Part shown: positions 46,046 through 59,651 of the stretch, piece after piece
How the letters are laid out: each line of letters begins with the position of its first letter
Numbering within the stretch: position 1 is the first letter of the stretch
Origin: Nectonema munidae
Lineage: Eukaryota > Nematomorpha > Nectonematoida > Nectonematidae
Direction of reading: 5' to 3'
DNA: 64,000 bases
Assembly: GCA_030549495.1 (NCBI GenBank)
Contig: JAUIRK010000931.1
Coordinates: 62,001-126,000, forward strand
Notes under the pieces: model-generated
What the model was told of the DNA's origin: nothing
Seen by the model: the letters and a program-made list of their open reading frames with translations, nothing else
Database searches by the model: none
Translations under genes and position numbers: made by a program

Positions 46046-48453
46046 AATAAGTTTTTTCCTCTCTACAGCGACTTCTGAAATTAAAGAAACTTTTCCTTCT
46101 AATATTTCTTCTAAATCTTTAAATCAAATCAATTAAAAATCTGATTGATACTATTCCTCGTCGCTTTTTTATTAATTAACAGGCCATCCATTCAACAAAG
46201 CAATATTGAAGATATTGTTTCAGACTGCTATGTTTTTTAGTGTTGTACCGATTAGATCGCCATATTCCTTCTTTTTTTTTAAATTATTCGCCGATTTCTT
46301 AAGCCGAATAGGTAGTGTAAAATGACACTTTCATTTTGTTTTAATATTTCTGTAAATTTTAAATATAGAATTACTTTCAGAAAAGCATAATTTTTGTTTT
46401 CTTTTTGCTGTAAAAACAACAACACTAATGCGTCTTAGTATAAGACAGGTTCTCAACCTCAGGTTGGCGATTTTTATTAGAGTCGCTAGTGTATTCCAAA
46501 AAGTCTTCTTCAATGGTGGCATACGATATGTTACGTTTCAAAATTACGTACGAAAAAATTAACTAAAAAATAAATAGTGTAGTTCGATATGATTTTAATT
46601 TTGTTACAATACTTCCTTGTCTAACTTTTTTTAAATATATACCTGCCCCTTTTATATTCATACATAATCATCACTCAGATGCTACCGTACACGAACATAC
46701 CCAAGTTCAAACAACCAAACACTATATTCTTTAGAAGGATTTAGTAGCTTTTTTCAATTTATGTTTGCCAGTTTAAAATTACACATATTTATTGCTCGTA
46801 ATTTATTCAAGTATCGGTATCTTCTTCGCTTCACAATTGGCATTTTATAGGATAATTGGAATCGCGTCGGTCAAAAAATAGGGATTATTATAAAAATCTA
46901 TCTTCTCTGCCTTTTTTTGTTCGATAGATAGTCTTGGAGCATCGTGCATAGAATATAAAAGAGAGACTTAGCCTTCTATTTGCATTGGTAATTGACAAAC
47001 ATCTGATTTTCTTCTTGTAATAATACTTACCGTCTAACTGTCTACCTTTTTGAAAAGATTTCATTTCTTTGGTGATACTATTACTATTAGATCTCAAAGT
47101 CTAATACCAAATTTTCAACCAAAGTAACACTTAAAAAAATTATCAACGGTTATATTATAACCTTTATTTTTAACTTAAATCAGTTTCCTAACTATATCTT
47201 CAGCCAGTGAAACAAGAGTTTTTTTCTTGTTCACCCAGATAAAGTAGAATTTTTACAATATACTGCTTTCAACTTCAACCAGTAGCCTAACTTTCATACT
47301 AAACTTGTCTGGCTTGTTTTGGCACATAAACAATGAAAGGATATATGTTTTTTAAAAGAAGTAACTCAACTGTCGAACTAAAATTTAGAATATAAGAATT
47401 TGAACAGTTTTCTGTAAACAAATCAAAAACTTTTCTGGTATGAGTTTGCTGTTTAAGGTCTTTCTTTCATTATGGGAATCATGTTGGCAATGACAAATTA
47501 AACACGTTTTTAAATACGGAAAAATATCAATGTTTTATAAGGGTAATGGTATTGTTCATTAAGGAGGATTTTTAAATACGAAAAATTATTCCCTAACATC
47601 GTATCTTTAAATAATTTGGGTGATATTTTTCATTTCGTAAGAAGTGAAGACTATGACTTTTCCCTATAAACCATGAGACTCTAAACTCTAAAGTAATAAA
47701 TGCTTCAACTGATGAAGAGAGAGAGAGGCCAGGGAGAGTCTATCTCTCTAGCTTCAATTGTATTTCACCTTTTTACTATTAGGATCGATTTATTGATAAA
47801 TAACTTCAACGCCATATAAGGAGAAAACATGATTGATTTTTGACCAATGCACGTAAACCTGGAGTAGCAGTGAAAATATGATTTTTTTGGCACACCCTTT
47901 TTCCGAAATTGTCAACCGAGATCAAATAGAATCATCTTTTACGTGAAAAAACTTTGCTGACTGTCTAAATACCAGCACGGCATGGATACCGTAAATCCAA
48001 GATAGTTTTTATTTTAAGTAAACTCTAGTGTAAATTATACTAATTTTTGCTAAAAGTAAACTTTAAACTATAGTATACAACCAAAAAATTAGAAAGGTAA
48101 TCACGACAATCAAATGCGTAGATCATACACTTTCTATTGAAGTGGGATTTCCAACCTGTTTGTTTTCATTATCAACTTTTTTCAAGGAAGAAACTCCATC
48201 GTCCGACGTTCAAGTCATCTTATATTGACTTTTTATAAGCTTTTTATTTTATTTTTAAAAAATTTTAATGAGTACAGCCTATGAATTTCATAATCCAATT
48301 AAAATATTGCATCTGAATTATGAACTTAACCCATAGAATTCTCCTTTTTAACTTTTCCTTTCTATAAGGAGTAGCAATAACTATATCGAAAAACTTTGTT
48401 TATTGTTATATTACTTTTTTGAATGTTTGTGTTCCTTTTTAAATATTTAAAAA
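46046..48453. other. no gene recognised; possible hAT end
   Basis: At about 46446, CAGGTTCTCAACCTCAGG followed by a degraded GTCGC segment resembles the terminus of a hAT of the CAGTGGTTCTCAACC group; no partner end was seen. Minus-strand frames at 46331-46522 and 46888-47097 have no motif. A first exon of the CHCHD1-like gene may lie in 47100-48450 but could not be identified. Confidence 0.3.
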
Positions 48454-48471
48454 ATGATGCAATTTATTTCA

Positions 48472-49858
48472 GAAGATCCTTGTTTTCAAGATATGCTAAA
48501 AATGTTAGCATGTTTCAAATCTAATGATTTTGATGAAACTCCATGCAATAAAGAAATTATGGACTTTCAAAATTGTAACATATTAAAAAAGGTTTTTTTA
48601 ATTATTTTCCTAAATTTAGAAACATTAATTCTTTGCCATTTTAATGGGTACTAAACGAATTCATCTATGTTGTAACTTGTAGTTATAAAATCTCATTACT
48701 TTTTAGAAATCCTTAACAGATCAGGGTTGCCAGTCATCGTGTTAATACAGATTTTCCTTATTTTGTAAAATTTAAAGTTTTGTTTTTGTACCTTGTACGC
48801 AAAACATTTTGCTCTCTTAATTGTCTTGTAAACATAATTAACTAATGATATCGAAATTGAGATAAATTAAGGTAAAATTCTTTGATTTATATGCAATTAT
48901 TGTATTTTACACATATTGATCATTATTATGATTGGAAGTTATATCTGTTATTCTTTTTTTTATATGAGAACAATGCGTTTTATAAACTTCAAATTAAGAA
49001 AAACGATTAGTCTTGAGAGTTGCTCTTATTAATTATAATTTTAAAAGAATAAAAGAAATTTAATGCCTTTCTTATAGAAATCCATTTGAACTCGTAATAA
49101 AATTTTTCTTGAATTAAGGGTAGAGGAATCCATAAAGATACAACGATAAAATCGATTTTTACTTTATTTTCTACTAAATCCAGGAAGTGAATTTTAAAAA
49201 ATTGTAGTTATTTTACGTCAATTAAGTGCTTCGTTTCGTGATGTATTTAATCCACTCTTTAATTCAAAAGAATGGGTGGGGTGGAGCATACATGGGATTT
49301 CCCACAAGTTTTAGCGAGTAAGAGAATCGAAGCAGTGGCGTTGAAGAATTCATCGCGAGCTGGTTTTAAGCCGCTGCTTGTGCAGATCTTGATGCTAGTG
49401 CCAAGCATTTGAGTTAGAGTCTTGAACACAGCAGTGGAAATTTTCTTTTCTTCTTAAGGAATGAGTGCTAGCCTAGAATTAGTTTACCCGAATATACGCT
49501 GCATTCACCCGTAAAGCATTATGTTAATCACAGTGTTCAGACTTATAGTTTAACCCTTATAGTCCGTGAAAATAGTAAAATGGAAAAACTTAAATTTTTT
49601 AGTAGAAATATTAAAAGATTTGGTCTTGTAAGAAGTTTTTTATTCACACTCACGCATGCCATCTTAAACCCTGTATAAATGCAATGTTTACTTCATCAAA
49701 TATGTATACAATTTTGTTCTTTTTAGAAAAACCTCCTTAGAAGTAGTAATGAAGATAAAAAACGAAAAGAAAACACTGATGGACTTTTGCATAAAGTAGA
49801 TGGTAAATATCCACCCAAAGAATTAAATGCTTACTTAAAAAAGTTTAAAATAAATTAA
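48472..49858 (+). CDS. CHCHD1: CHCHD1/mS37-like mitochondrial ribosomal protein, two visible exons
   Basis: Exon a, 48472-48591, encodes the CHCH domain: a perfect twin CX9C, CFQDMLKMLAC and CNKEIMDFQNC, with ACFKSNDFDETPC between, matching the ACWKQNEFRDDAC stretch of human CHCHD1 (mS37, small mitoribosomal subunit; CHCH proteins are imported and oxidised in the intermembrane space by the MIA40 route). Exon b, 49727-49858, is in phase and ends GKYPPKELNAYLKKFKIN, like the conserved LNxxLxxxP tail. The donor is AAG/GTTTTT (weak) and the acceptor TTTTTAG; the intron is 1135 bp. TTTATTTCAG directly before 48472 looks like an acceptor, implying an upstream exon with the basic N-terminus; alternatively translation starts at ATG 48454. 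That exon was not found. Confidence 0.75.
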
Positions 49859-49873
49859 TTATCTCTTTGTATC

Positions 49874-49879
49874 AATAAA
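49874..49879 (+). promoter_or_regulatory. poly(A) signal of the CHCHD1-like gene
   Basis: AATAAA lies 15 bp after the stop codon, implying a very short 3' UTR. Confidence 0.5.
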
Positions 49880-51470
<1,591 letters not shown>

Positions 51471-52375
51471 AAAAACAGTTGAATTCTTTCTTCAAATAAA
51501 CAAGTAAAAATTTTCAAAAAGTAGTATTGGTAGTAGTATTATTATTATTATATATTACATAAACATTTCAACCAATCATATAGTTTTTATGAAATAAAAC
51601 TGCAATTTCAAAGTTAAATTTTTTGAACGTTTAGGTAGTATTTTTGAAATGTGGGTTTGAATATGTATGTAAAATGTGTGTGTGCGAGTTTTTATTTTAA
51701 GTGTATGTTTGTAAGCATTTTACGATTTACACATTTAAATATATAATAAGGCTGGCAAGTTTTGTGTGTTGTCTCCCCGGAGGTCTTGCCAGACCTCTGA
51801 TATATATATATAACTTATCGTTCAAGCTTAGTCACCTACGTGTACAACTAAGTCACGGTAATATTCCACGTAATGCAACTTACCGTGGTGGAATTTTCCG
51901 GACACCATAATTATAGGTCTATAAGAATCAATTGCATCACCTTTTTTATCGGGTTTATGAATTACTAGAACTTGAGTATAAATTACAATTGATTTTAGAA
52001 CACCTGGTTCAAAAAATTATAAAAATTTTATAAAAGATGATAAAACTTACATATATTTATCTAAATAATTATATTAATTTAATCAAGAAAATCCTTAGTC
52101 AGACGCAGAAAATATTTTGGAAAAAACCTTAAATTCAGTTATTCAGGAAAAAAAGGAAGTACCCAAAAAATATATAGAAAATTCTTTCAAAAAAACAGTT
52201 AGATAACATGGTTAATATAGAAACTTATGAAATAGAACATCATGTTGAAAAGATTTAGATATGGAAGCAATAAAGACAATTTACAAGTTAGAGTAATACT
52301 GTTGATATTACTAAAAGATCTTTAGTTTAATGCAGAAAGCCAATTAGGAAAAAAGTATTAACACTATTAGCCCTT
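51471..52375. other. no gene recognised; short inverted motifs
   Basis: At 51772-51802 the palindromic GGAGGTCTTGCCAGACCTCT occurs. At 51854-51900 GTCACGGTAATATTCCACG is followed by TACCGTGGTGGAATTTTCCG, two related sequences with partial inverted symmetry. Both may be termini of small mobile elements. The rest is AT-rich. Confidence 0.35.
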
Positions 52376-53290
52376 ACCTTATTAACTAGAAAAGTTTTTG
52401 TATAAAATTGGCTGGACCATGTCCCGTCAAATTTAGGACTTTTATTGAAATCGTTTGCTGCATCTTTTGATACCAATTTGATGGTAGTTGAATGACCACC
52501 CTGAATGGATCAATTTTGCGGTTTAAATCTAAAAATTGTCTTTCAAATTTTACATGAAATATATGTTTTAATACCAAATCGTCTATGTTGATTTCATTTT
52601 TGAACTCAGATTTTAGATCTAGGGTTTGAAAATATCTTTAAATGAAATATAAGCTTTTATACCGTTTTATTTCTGAAATTTTCAAAAACTTCGGTTTACG
52701 TCTTAAAACAGTCTACAAAAATTTATTCAGAATATAAATAAAATATCTGTTTTTATAACAAATTTACGAAGTTGGTTTCATTCAATAAGCTCAAATTTTT
52801 AATTGGTTGAAAATATCTGACGTTTCATTCTAATTTCCGGTTTACTTCTGAAAACGCTCTATTAAAATATTTTCTCTTATTTTACATGAAATTTATGCTT
52901 TTAAACAAAATCAATGATTCTATTTTCATTTTTCAACTTAATTTTCGCTGTTAAGCTTACCATAATGTGACAATCAAATTTGTGGTTTATTTCAGAAAAC
53001 TGTTTTGAAAATATCTGAAATTATCTTGAAAATGTGAAGTATTTAAATAAAAATTTATATTTTGAAATGAACTATCATATTCACTTCATTTTTTGACAGG
53101 GCGATTGATTTTAATAAAAATTGAATATCACCACTAAATTTAGAATATTTGAAAATGGGTATATATGTGTAAAAATATTTTTGTATTTCAATAAAATTTT
53201 TTATTTTCATATCAACTATCATATTTAAATCATTTTTTGACTAGTTTTATTAATCTTCATAAAAAATTAACATTATCACTAGATTAGAGT
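52376..53290. mobile_element. foldback-like element, copy 3 (shortened and diverged)
   Basis: It begins CCTTATTAACTAG after CTTA and follows the same plan as copies 1 and 2, in the orientation of copy 2: AAAATTGGCTGGACCATGTCCC, then GCATCTTTTGATACC and GGTAGTTGAATGA, then about four diverged type-2 units (52500-53000). These pass directly into inverted type-1 units (about 53060-53290, with TATCACCACTAAATTTAG and GAAAATGGGTATATATGTG). The ~1-kb middle seen in copy 1 and the distal end are missing. Confidence 0.65.
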
Positions 53291-53544
53291 TGTATTAGAA
53301 ATCCGCACAAATTTTTAAAACCTCATAAAATCGGTATTCGTGGATCATTTTAGTTTCAACATCTGCATTCGCAATTTTCAAACATTCTCCTTTTTTCTAT
53401 ATACCGCAAAGTCTTTATCGGAATTTTTATTTTGTCCAAAATTTATATGAAATGTACCTCTTTATGAGAACATTATGCATAAGCAAATGTATCTAAATAT
53501 CTCCTAAAAATTTTAAAAACCTTAAAACTTGTGTTTGTTTAGAA

Positions 53545-55385
53545 CAGGGGTAGGGAACCTGCGGCCTTAAGGCCGCATGCGATCTTAAGGGCCATCAAGT
53601 GCGGCCTTTGATATAAATATTATTTTAAAATCTTGAATAGTTTTTAAGTCTAAAATCATTATACACCTGAAACTTTTAATATACACCACATACATAGACG
53701 AAAGGAATATTAATTGTGTTCAGTGATGTCATTCCCATAAATTGGAAGCATTTTTCACTGAACCCAATGAATTTTAACTTAACCGGTATTCTCCCAATGT
53801 CCTCATATGAGGACACAAAATAGATTGTCTTTAATTTATGATAATTTTTTGTAAAAGTAATTTGAAAGAAGAAAATAGGATCTTTAATGAAGAATGGGAC
53901 TGAAATATTTTTTAGTAAATAGTGGCGGCAAAAGTGTCTTGCTTGCTGTGTGATACCACAATTGTAACGGTTAAGAAATTCAATGCACAGCAACATTACG
54001 CTCTTCATAAAGACAATAAATATGCCAAATTAGAGGGTGAGTCTGGAAAGCTAGCACTGAAGAAGATGGAAAGCAAAAGCAAAGTTAATAGTTCCATTCT
54101 GTGTTACATAAAGGGAATGTTGCGACAGAAGCCATCTATAAAGTTCCATATTTGCTTGGAAAAAAGGTTAAACCATTCACCGATGCAGAACTCATGAAGG
54201 AATGTATTTTAAAAGTGGTAAGATGTGTAGATCCAAATAAAGTTAACAAATATAAAGAGGTGCCTCTTAAAAGAAGTACTAATACAGACCGACAGTATGA
54301 ATTGGCTTGTAATGTAAAAGAGCAACTCAAACATGTAATCCAGAAGGAAAATGTGTATTACTCAGTAGGCTTGGATGAATCGACAGTTTCCACAGATTAA
54401 GCACAAGTATTGTATTAAGAATGAAGGATTTATTGCGCATCTTAAAAGAGAAACCAAAGATCCAAATGAACTGATTTCTTTTCATTGTATTTTACATCAA
54501 CAAAATATCTGTGCAAATTCTGTCATTTTAAATGATACTTTGTAAAAGGTTATAAGTATTGTTCACTATATTCGAGCAAATGCCCCGAAGCATCGTCAAT
54601 TTCGAAACATGCTGATGATGGATGACAAAGTAATTAGTGTAGATTTGCCTTATCACTCAAAAGTACTAATTGACTTTTTCAAAGAAAGTGACACACATTG
54701 TGAATTATCAGATCTAAATTTTTAATATGTAGCTTTTTAAAATCAAAACTTTCAGAAGAACACATTCCCCAGTTTACGAAGGTAATGAGTAAAAATGAAG
54801 ATATCTATGAATCTTTTAAAGAAAACGGATCAATCTCTGTTTAACCACAGGGAAGATCCGATTGAAATTTGGAAAAAGGCGGTAGAATATCCTCGTCTTT
54901 ATGAATATGCACGCCGACTGATTTCCTTTTTTTCTACAACATAGTGTTGTAAATCCACATTCTCGTACTTGACGCAAATAAAGAATTCGCTGAGAACACA
55001 GTTGACAGATGATCATTTGGAGGACCAATTAAAACTCACTATGTTGGAGCCTGATATCAAAATGCTTTCTCAAAAGAAGCAAACTCAAAGAAGTCATTAA
55101 TTTGTATAAAAAAGACCTACTTACCTAAATGAAATATTTGAAAACTTCATCTGTCTTTTTTTATAAGAATATTATTAATTAATACTTGTATAAAATAAAA
55201 TCTTAATTTTAATAATATAATCTAATACAAGAACTTGTATAAGTTCTTTTATTAGATTATTATTATTAAATGTTGTACGAGAGGATAAAATAACTGAAAA
55301 AAATAGTAATTTGTTCAGTGCGGCCTCTATGAGGGAGGATGAATTGTAAGGTGGCCTTCATGCACAAAAAGGTTCCCCATCTCTG
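53545..55385 (+). mobile_element. hAT element (GTF2IRD2-like) with perfect target duplication
   Basis: The ends are CAGGGGTAGGGAACC and, reversed, CAGAGATGGGGAACC. The 8-mers GTTTAGAA at 53537-53544 and 55386-55393 are identical. GC-rich GCGGCC segments lie inside both tips, as in many vertebrate and invertebrate hATs. At 1841 bp it is shorter than a full element. The inside encodes a broken transposase on the + strand. Confidence 0.9.
53922..55100 (+). pseudogene. hAT transposase relic (GTF2IRD2-like)
   Basis: Pieces in order: a BED-type finger (VSCLLCDTTIVTVKKFN...HYALHKDNKYAKLEGE, 53922 onward); YLLGKKVKPFTDAELMKECI and VPLKRSTNTDRQYELACNV in the next frame (54101-54400), ending in SVGLDESTVSTD, the catalytic-region block; SFHCILHQQNICANSV at about 54478-54525; and the C-terminal dimerisation part (YPRLYEYARRLISFF, then FSYLTQIKNSLRTQLTDDHL at about 54960-55020). 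Part of the catalytic core between 54400 and 54430 is deleted compared with the relative at 3834-6276. Several stops and frame changes are present. Confidence 0.75.
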
Positions 55386-55448
55386 GTTTAGAATATCAAT
55401 TATGATATCTGCTTCCATTAAAAAACATTAATTCTGACATCCGCTTTT

Positions 55449-55575
55449 GCTGAGCCTCAATGGTTGTTAGAGTGTACTTCTCAGCTTAACAGTTGGAGGT
55501 CAGGGGTTCGATTCCTAAGGCTCCCAACTCTTATAAACAAATTGATAAAAACTGTGATTAACCATCTTAAGCATA
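55449..55575 (+). mobile_element. tRNA-derived SINE, uninterrupted copy
   Basis: The head at 55455-55527 has a 6-bp acceptor stem (GAGCCT / AGGCTC), an A-box-like TGGTTGTTAGAG and a perfect B box GGTTCGATTCC. The anticodon arm pairs poorly and no proper 7-base loop is obvious, so it is a SINE head and not a functional tRNA gene. The body continues CCAACTCTTATAAACAAATT to AACCATCTTAAGC. The copy at 42675-42797 carries the foldback element exactly at this TTAA. Confidence 0.7.
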
Positions 55576-56699
55576 ATCTGAGCATATAGCCTTACGGCTT
55601 AAATGACTTTGATATCTCCAACAAACCAATCTTATTAAAGATAAGTTAATTTTTTTAAATTTATTGAATCAGAACGAGATCTTTTAAATTTTGAATAGAG
55701 AAAATATTTCTTTTTCTAAAGTTAATAAGCCTCACTATTTAACGAAGGTTGAAAATTTTTTATTTTAATGGAATATTATAAAAATTTAAATTGTAGCAAA
55801 AGAAAAAGAATTTTATAAGCGCTAGCTACATTATAATCATTTAAAACAACTGATAAAATAATCTCCAAATCAAAATTACGCAGAAATAGTTTATATATTT
55901 TTTTACTCCATTTTTTAATGAATTCCTTAGACATTTCTGATTTAGTAAATTTCAAATTTTTTATTCCTAGATTTTAGAATGACTGTGTTTTTTTATTATG
56001 ATTAAGAAATTCTATTTAACTATTTAAATGTAATCAGCTATAATAGTTATCAAAATATAATTTTTCATATTTATTATATTCTTCGGGGATTTTTATGAAT
56101 GATGTTTTTCTCTACAATTATTATTTACCCATTTTACAATACCAAATCTTAGTTAATTAACTAACACTTCAATTTAACTAAATTTTTTTATATGTGGCTA
56201 AAATTTTAAAGCTAAAAATATTTGTTGTGTTTGAAATTTAAGCACACAATTTATATGAGCTATTAACAAATCATGCATGCCTCATTTTACAATCTAATTC
56301 GTTCAAGATATCTCCTAGGGGAGTTTGTAAAATGGGGAACATTTATACAGAAATCAATGCATTAACCAAAGTTACGTTCTTATTGAGAAAATTTTTTTTT
56401 AACATTTAAAAACAAAAAGGAAAAGTAAAATACATGTAATATTTAAACCATATTTTTATAAACTTTTTAAAAATGAAAGATAAGGCATGCGGTACGGTAA
56501 AATGAGCTTAATTTTTTCAAGACTGATAAATTTTGTTTAGTCCATGTGGGTACTTTCCTGTTTTGGCCCCGCCACCTAAAGGTAATTTAAAAAATGTACT
56601 GAACAGCTTAAATTTATTAAATCAAGAAAATTTTCCAACAAAAGTATATTGAAAACAAAAAGAACTAAAAAAATTTTAATCTGTGAGTGGATAAAATGG
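55576..56699. other. no gene recognised
   Basis: AT-rich; no coding or repeat signature was identified. Confidence 0.4.
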
Positions 56700-57470
56700 A
56701 GCCATATGATAAAATTAAATATATTATGTCCAAATGTACATGAAAATGAGTGATGCCAAAGAAACTGCTAAATATCCATTTAGCATCTTTCGATCAGTTC
56801 CACATTGCCTCTTGTTTCTGACCATTGCAGAACACCAAAGTCGTTCGATATGTTGGGTATATGCTCTACTGTCTGGATCCACAAAATTTAACTGTGATTT
56901 ACTGTTAGATGTTGGTATATCGATGCTTCTTGAAAACGTTGAGCCTTAATTGTACGATATTCATGCCATTTATCAGAAAATATTGTCGTTCCGGGGCAAA
57001 TACCTCCAAACACCCTCTATTGTGGAAGAATTCGACCAACATGATTTATCCTCTTGGCAAACAATGCTTCATCTATTTTCAAATGCATACCTGGACAACC
57101 AATGACAACATGGTGTTTAAGAAGCTTCCAAAGACATACCTCTCTCATGTAATGTTCCAGTCAACCGTTGTGTTTTTATTCATTCCAAGTTCTCTCTTAC
57201 AATATTTTATTGAAGTCAGTTCATATGCCCATGAATAAATGAAGAGAATTATATGCGCATAAGACAGCCATGAAGCAACAAGCCAGTTATTTGTTCGTAC
57301 TCCTTTCTCTTTTCTACAGACCCTTATGTAACAACGCCAACGATTCTTCTTTCCTCCTTCAAAAACTAACTTCATTGAGTGTCCATTTGCACATTTTCGC
57401 ATCAACTGCAGGATTCCAACCTCTTGTAGATAAATGATGCATTTCTCTTCAGCCTTCATTGTCAAGTTTA
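56700..57470 (-). pseudogene. Merlin (IS1595-like) transposase relic
   Basis: The minus-strand frame 57465-57145 encodes the N-terminal part: a short zinc-ribbon-like segment (C-x-x-GHSMKLVFEG...WRCYIRVCR), then GVRTNNWL, then FIYSWAYELTSIKYCKRELG and TTVDWN, the hallmark order of Merlin transposases. Downstream broken frames (about 57060-56770) retain NHVGRILP-like, VFGGICPE-like and YQHLTVNHS segments of the DDE domain. Terminal repeats and target duplications were not found. The + strand frames 56734-56949 and 56909-57238 are antisense shadows. Confidence 0.75.
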
Positions 57471-57687
57471 CGAATGAGTGATTTTAAATTGTTCATTTAT
57501 AAGATTGTTTTATTCTTAACCAGAGGATTAATAGGCAGGCGATTAATTATTCATTTATGGAATTGTTTATGGAACAGAAAATTGGAAAAATTATTTTTAG
57601 TGTATATTAATAAGGGTTAGTTAGTTAGACTCTCAAAAAAGGTATAAAATAAAGTTAAAATTGTGCAAACAAAATTCAAACAATAAA

Positions 57688-57815
57688 TTAACCCATTTAC
57701 GGCCAATGTTCCTATTTTGGAACATAAGTAATTTCATCTTCGTCTCCTTTTTTCAATGACTTTGAATATAAATTGTCTGCGTTTTTTTAGATATCGTCTG
57801 CCTTAAATGGGTTAA
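57688..57815. mobile_element. TTAA-flanked MITE, copy 2
   Basis: TTAA CCCATTTACGGCC at the left and AAATGGG TTAA at the right (57812-57815). It is the reverse of copy 1 (4002-4118) and shares the core ATGTTCCTATTTTGGAACAT and GTAATTTCATCTT. It differs mainly by small insertions in the far half. Confidence 0.75.
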
Positions 57816-58234
57816 GATTGCATAACTTCATTTTACTCAGCATCATTCTAAAAATAGTTTAAAAGTTAAATTGGTGCAAGCAAAAGTCAATCTATAATTT
57901 TGCCCGAGTCAGCTTCCAAAAACAAAGAATTTTCAAATACAAGGTTAAAAATATTAAAATGTAATAATAAATTTTTTATGAAGCAAAATAAAATAGTTAA
58001 ATGATACAAATAGAAAATAGTCAAACGATAAATTCAGATACTCTTACTTGGACGTTCTGATTCAAGATCTACAAAAAGTAAAATAACAACTTTTAATTTT
58101 TTGCAATGATTTGCCTTTTATAATAACTTAACGAGAAAAAAGTCTATCAGAAAAAGTTATAGAGCTTCAACAAAAACTAAAAAAATTTACAGCATAACTT
58201 AAGTTTTTTGAAATCTAATTTGATGTATCCACAA

Positions 58235-58410
58235 CAGCATACTCTATGGGTGGCATGTCAGGTTGGTTGAGATGATGTAATGCCGTCAGAATTTTATCAG
58301 AATAAGCCTCTGGGTTCGATTCCTCATCGATACCAATTTGTTCATTGTTTGGGTACATCAGTGCCTTGTCAATGAAAACACATCCATGTTACCTTTACCT
58401 TACCTTTTAC
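58235..58410 (+). mobile_element. second SINE family, tRNA-derived
   Basis: A-box-like TGGTTGAGATG at about 58263 and a perfect B box GGTTCGATTCC at about 58313, with a 5' GG and matching 3' CC around a tRNA-like head. A tail of repeated TACCTT units (TTACCTTTACCTTACCTTTT) ends at about 58408. It differs in sequence from the SINE at 55449. Confidence 0.65.
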
Positions 58411-59302
58411 TCAAAATTGAAAAATTTGCTACATAATTAACATAGGAGAGAAAAGAGACAAAATAAACTAATAAAGCAATTTTCACTATTTTAAAATGAA
58501 ACTGTCTGTTCTCAGAATAATTTCAAAATAATAGGAGGCAAAAAAATGAGATAGTTTATCGGCACTTTATTTGATATTTTCAAGTTTTTATAAGCTGTAA
58601 AAGCTAACGTTGAAGTAGCTAACCCTTATAGGGTTATAGATTTGGTAACGTTTGTATTTTTTACATTTTGTAAGGAATCATAGTATACAAAAAAAACGGT
58701 AGTTTAATCACTTTTTTATAAAATTATTTAAGTTTAAAAACACAAAATCCTTAAAAAAAACCATTTAAACTAACAGAAATCATAAAAATCATAGTATACG
58801 AGAACAAGAAAATCATTTCGTTTTTTGACTATTTCTCTGTCTACAAATAAAATTCTGACAGTTGTCATAAATAGATCAAGTACATTTTTAATGACTGAAA
58901 CATTTTGTTTCGATATTATATTTTTATTATAATCAACAAATTTTCTTAAAAAAAAGATTTAATTACGTACAGTATTATTTTGTTGAAAAAAATTTTTAAC
59001 GCGAATCTTACAATATTCATTGATATAAAATTGTAACGATTGATAACTTTTTTTTCTCATTTAAAAACAAACAAATTTTCATTTTTCAAAATGTTTGGTG
59101 TATTAAGTTATGTTAAAAGTAAAAATTCGAATGAAAACTTCAAATTTTTGTATCACTAAAAAAGGTTATGAAAATATTGAACTTGTATTTTGCCAAAAAC
59201 TAGTTTCTAATGAGATAAAATAAAATTATTTTTAATTAAACTCTAAATACAAAGTTGAAAAAAACTGTTTACTTGGAAGAAAGGTTAAAATAAAAAATCT
59301 TT
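58411..59302. other. no gene recognised
   Basis: AT-rich; at about 58621, CTAACCCTTATAGGGTTATAG is a short palindromic motif. No coding signal. Confidence 0.4.
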
Positions 59303-59415
59303 GAGAGAAGAGAGCTGAATGAGATAGGAGAGCTTGAACGAGAGAAGAGAGGTTGAATAAGAAAATAGAGCTTGAGTGAGAGAAGATAGCTTGAATGAGA
59401 GAAGAGAGCTTGAGT
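59303..59415. repeat. 6 x 19-bp purine-rich minisatellite
   Basis: The units follow GAGAGAAGAGAGCTTGAAT with single-base differences; the first unit is 18 bp. Because 19 is not a multiple of three, a coding role is unlikely. Confidence 0.85.
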
Positions 59416-59651
59416 GATTAAGTTTTAGCAGAGAAAGCGGAAGAGAAAAACAGAGTTGGAGACAGAAAAAGAAATAGGATCACTGTGAGAGAAGATTATG
59501 AGAAAAGCCTGGTGGATCACTACAAAAACGATCACTACAGCCACGTATTTTTTGGCAGTGGCCGTTACTAAAAAGCCGATTTTTTCGATTTTGGACCGCA
59601 TAAGTAGTTTATAAATTCATAAATACGCATAACCATGTATATCAATAAAGT

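Noticed and set aside
55455-55527. Candidate functional tRNA gene
   Set aside because: A and B boxes and the acceptor stem are good, but the anticodon arm does not give a proper 7-base loop and a related copy with the same downstream body exists, so it is a SINE head.
56734-57238. Two + strand ORFs of 71 and 109 aa
   Set aside because: They lie antisense to the Merlin transposase relic, which has recognisable family motifs.
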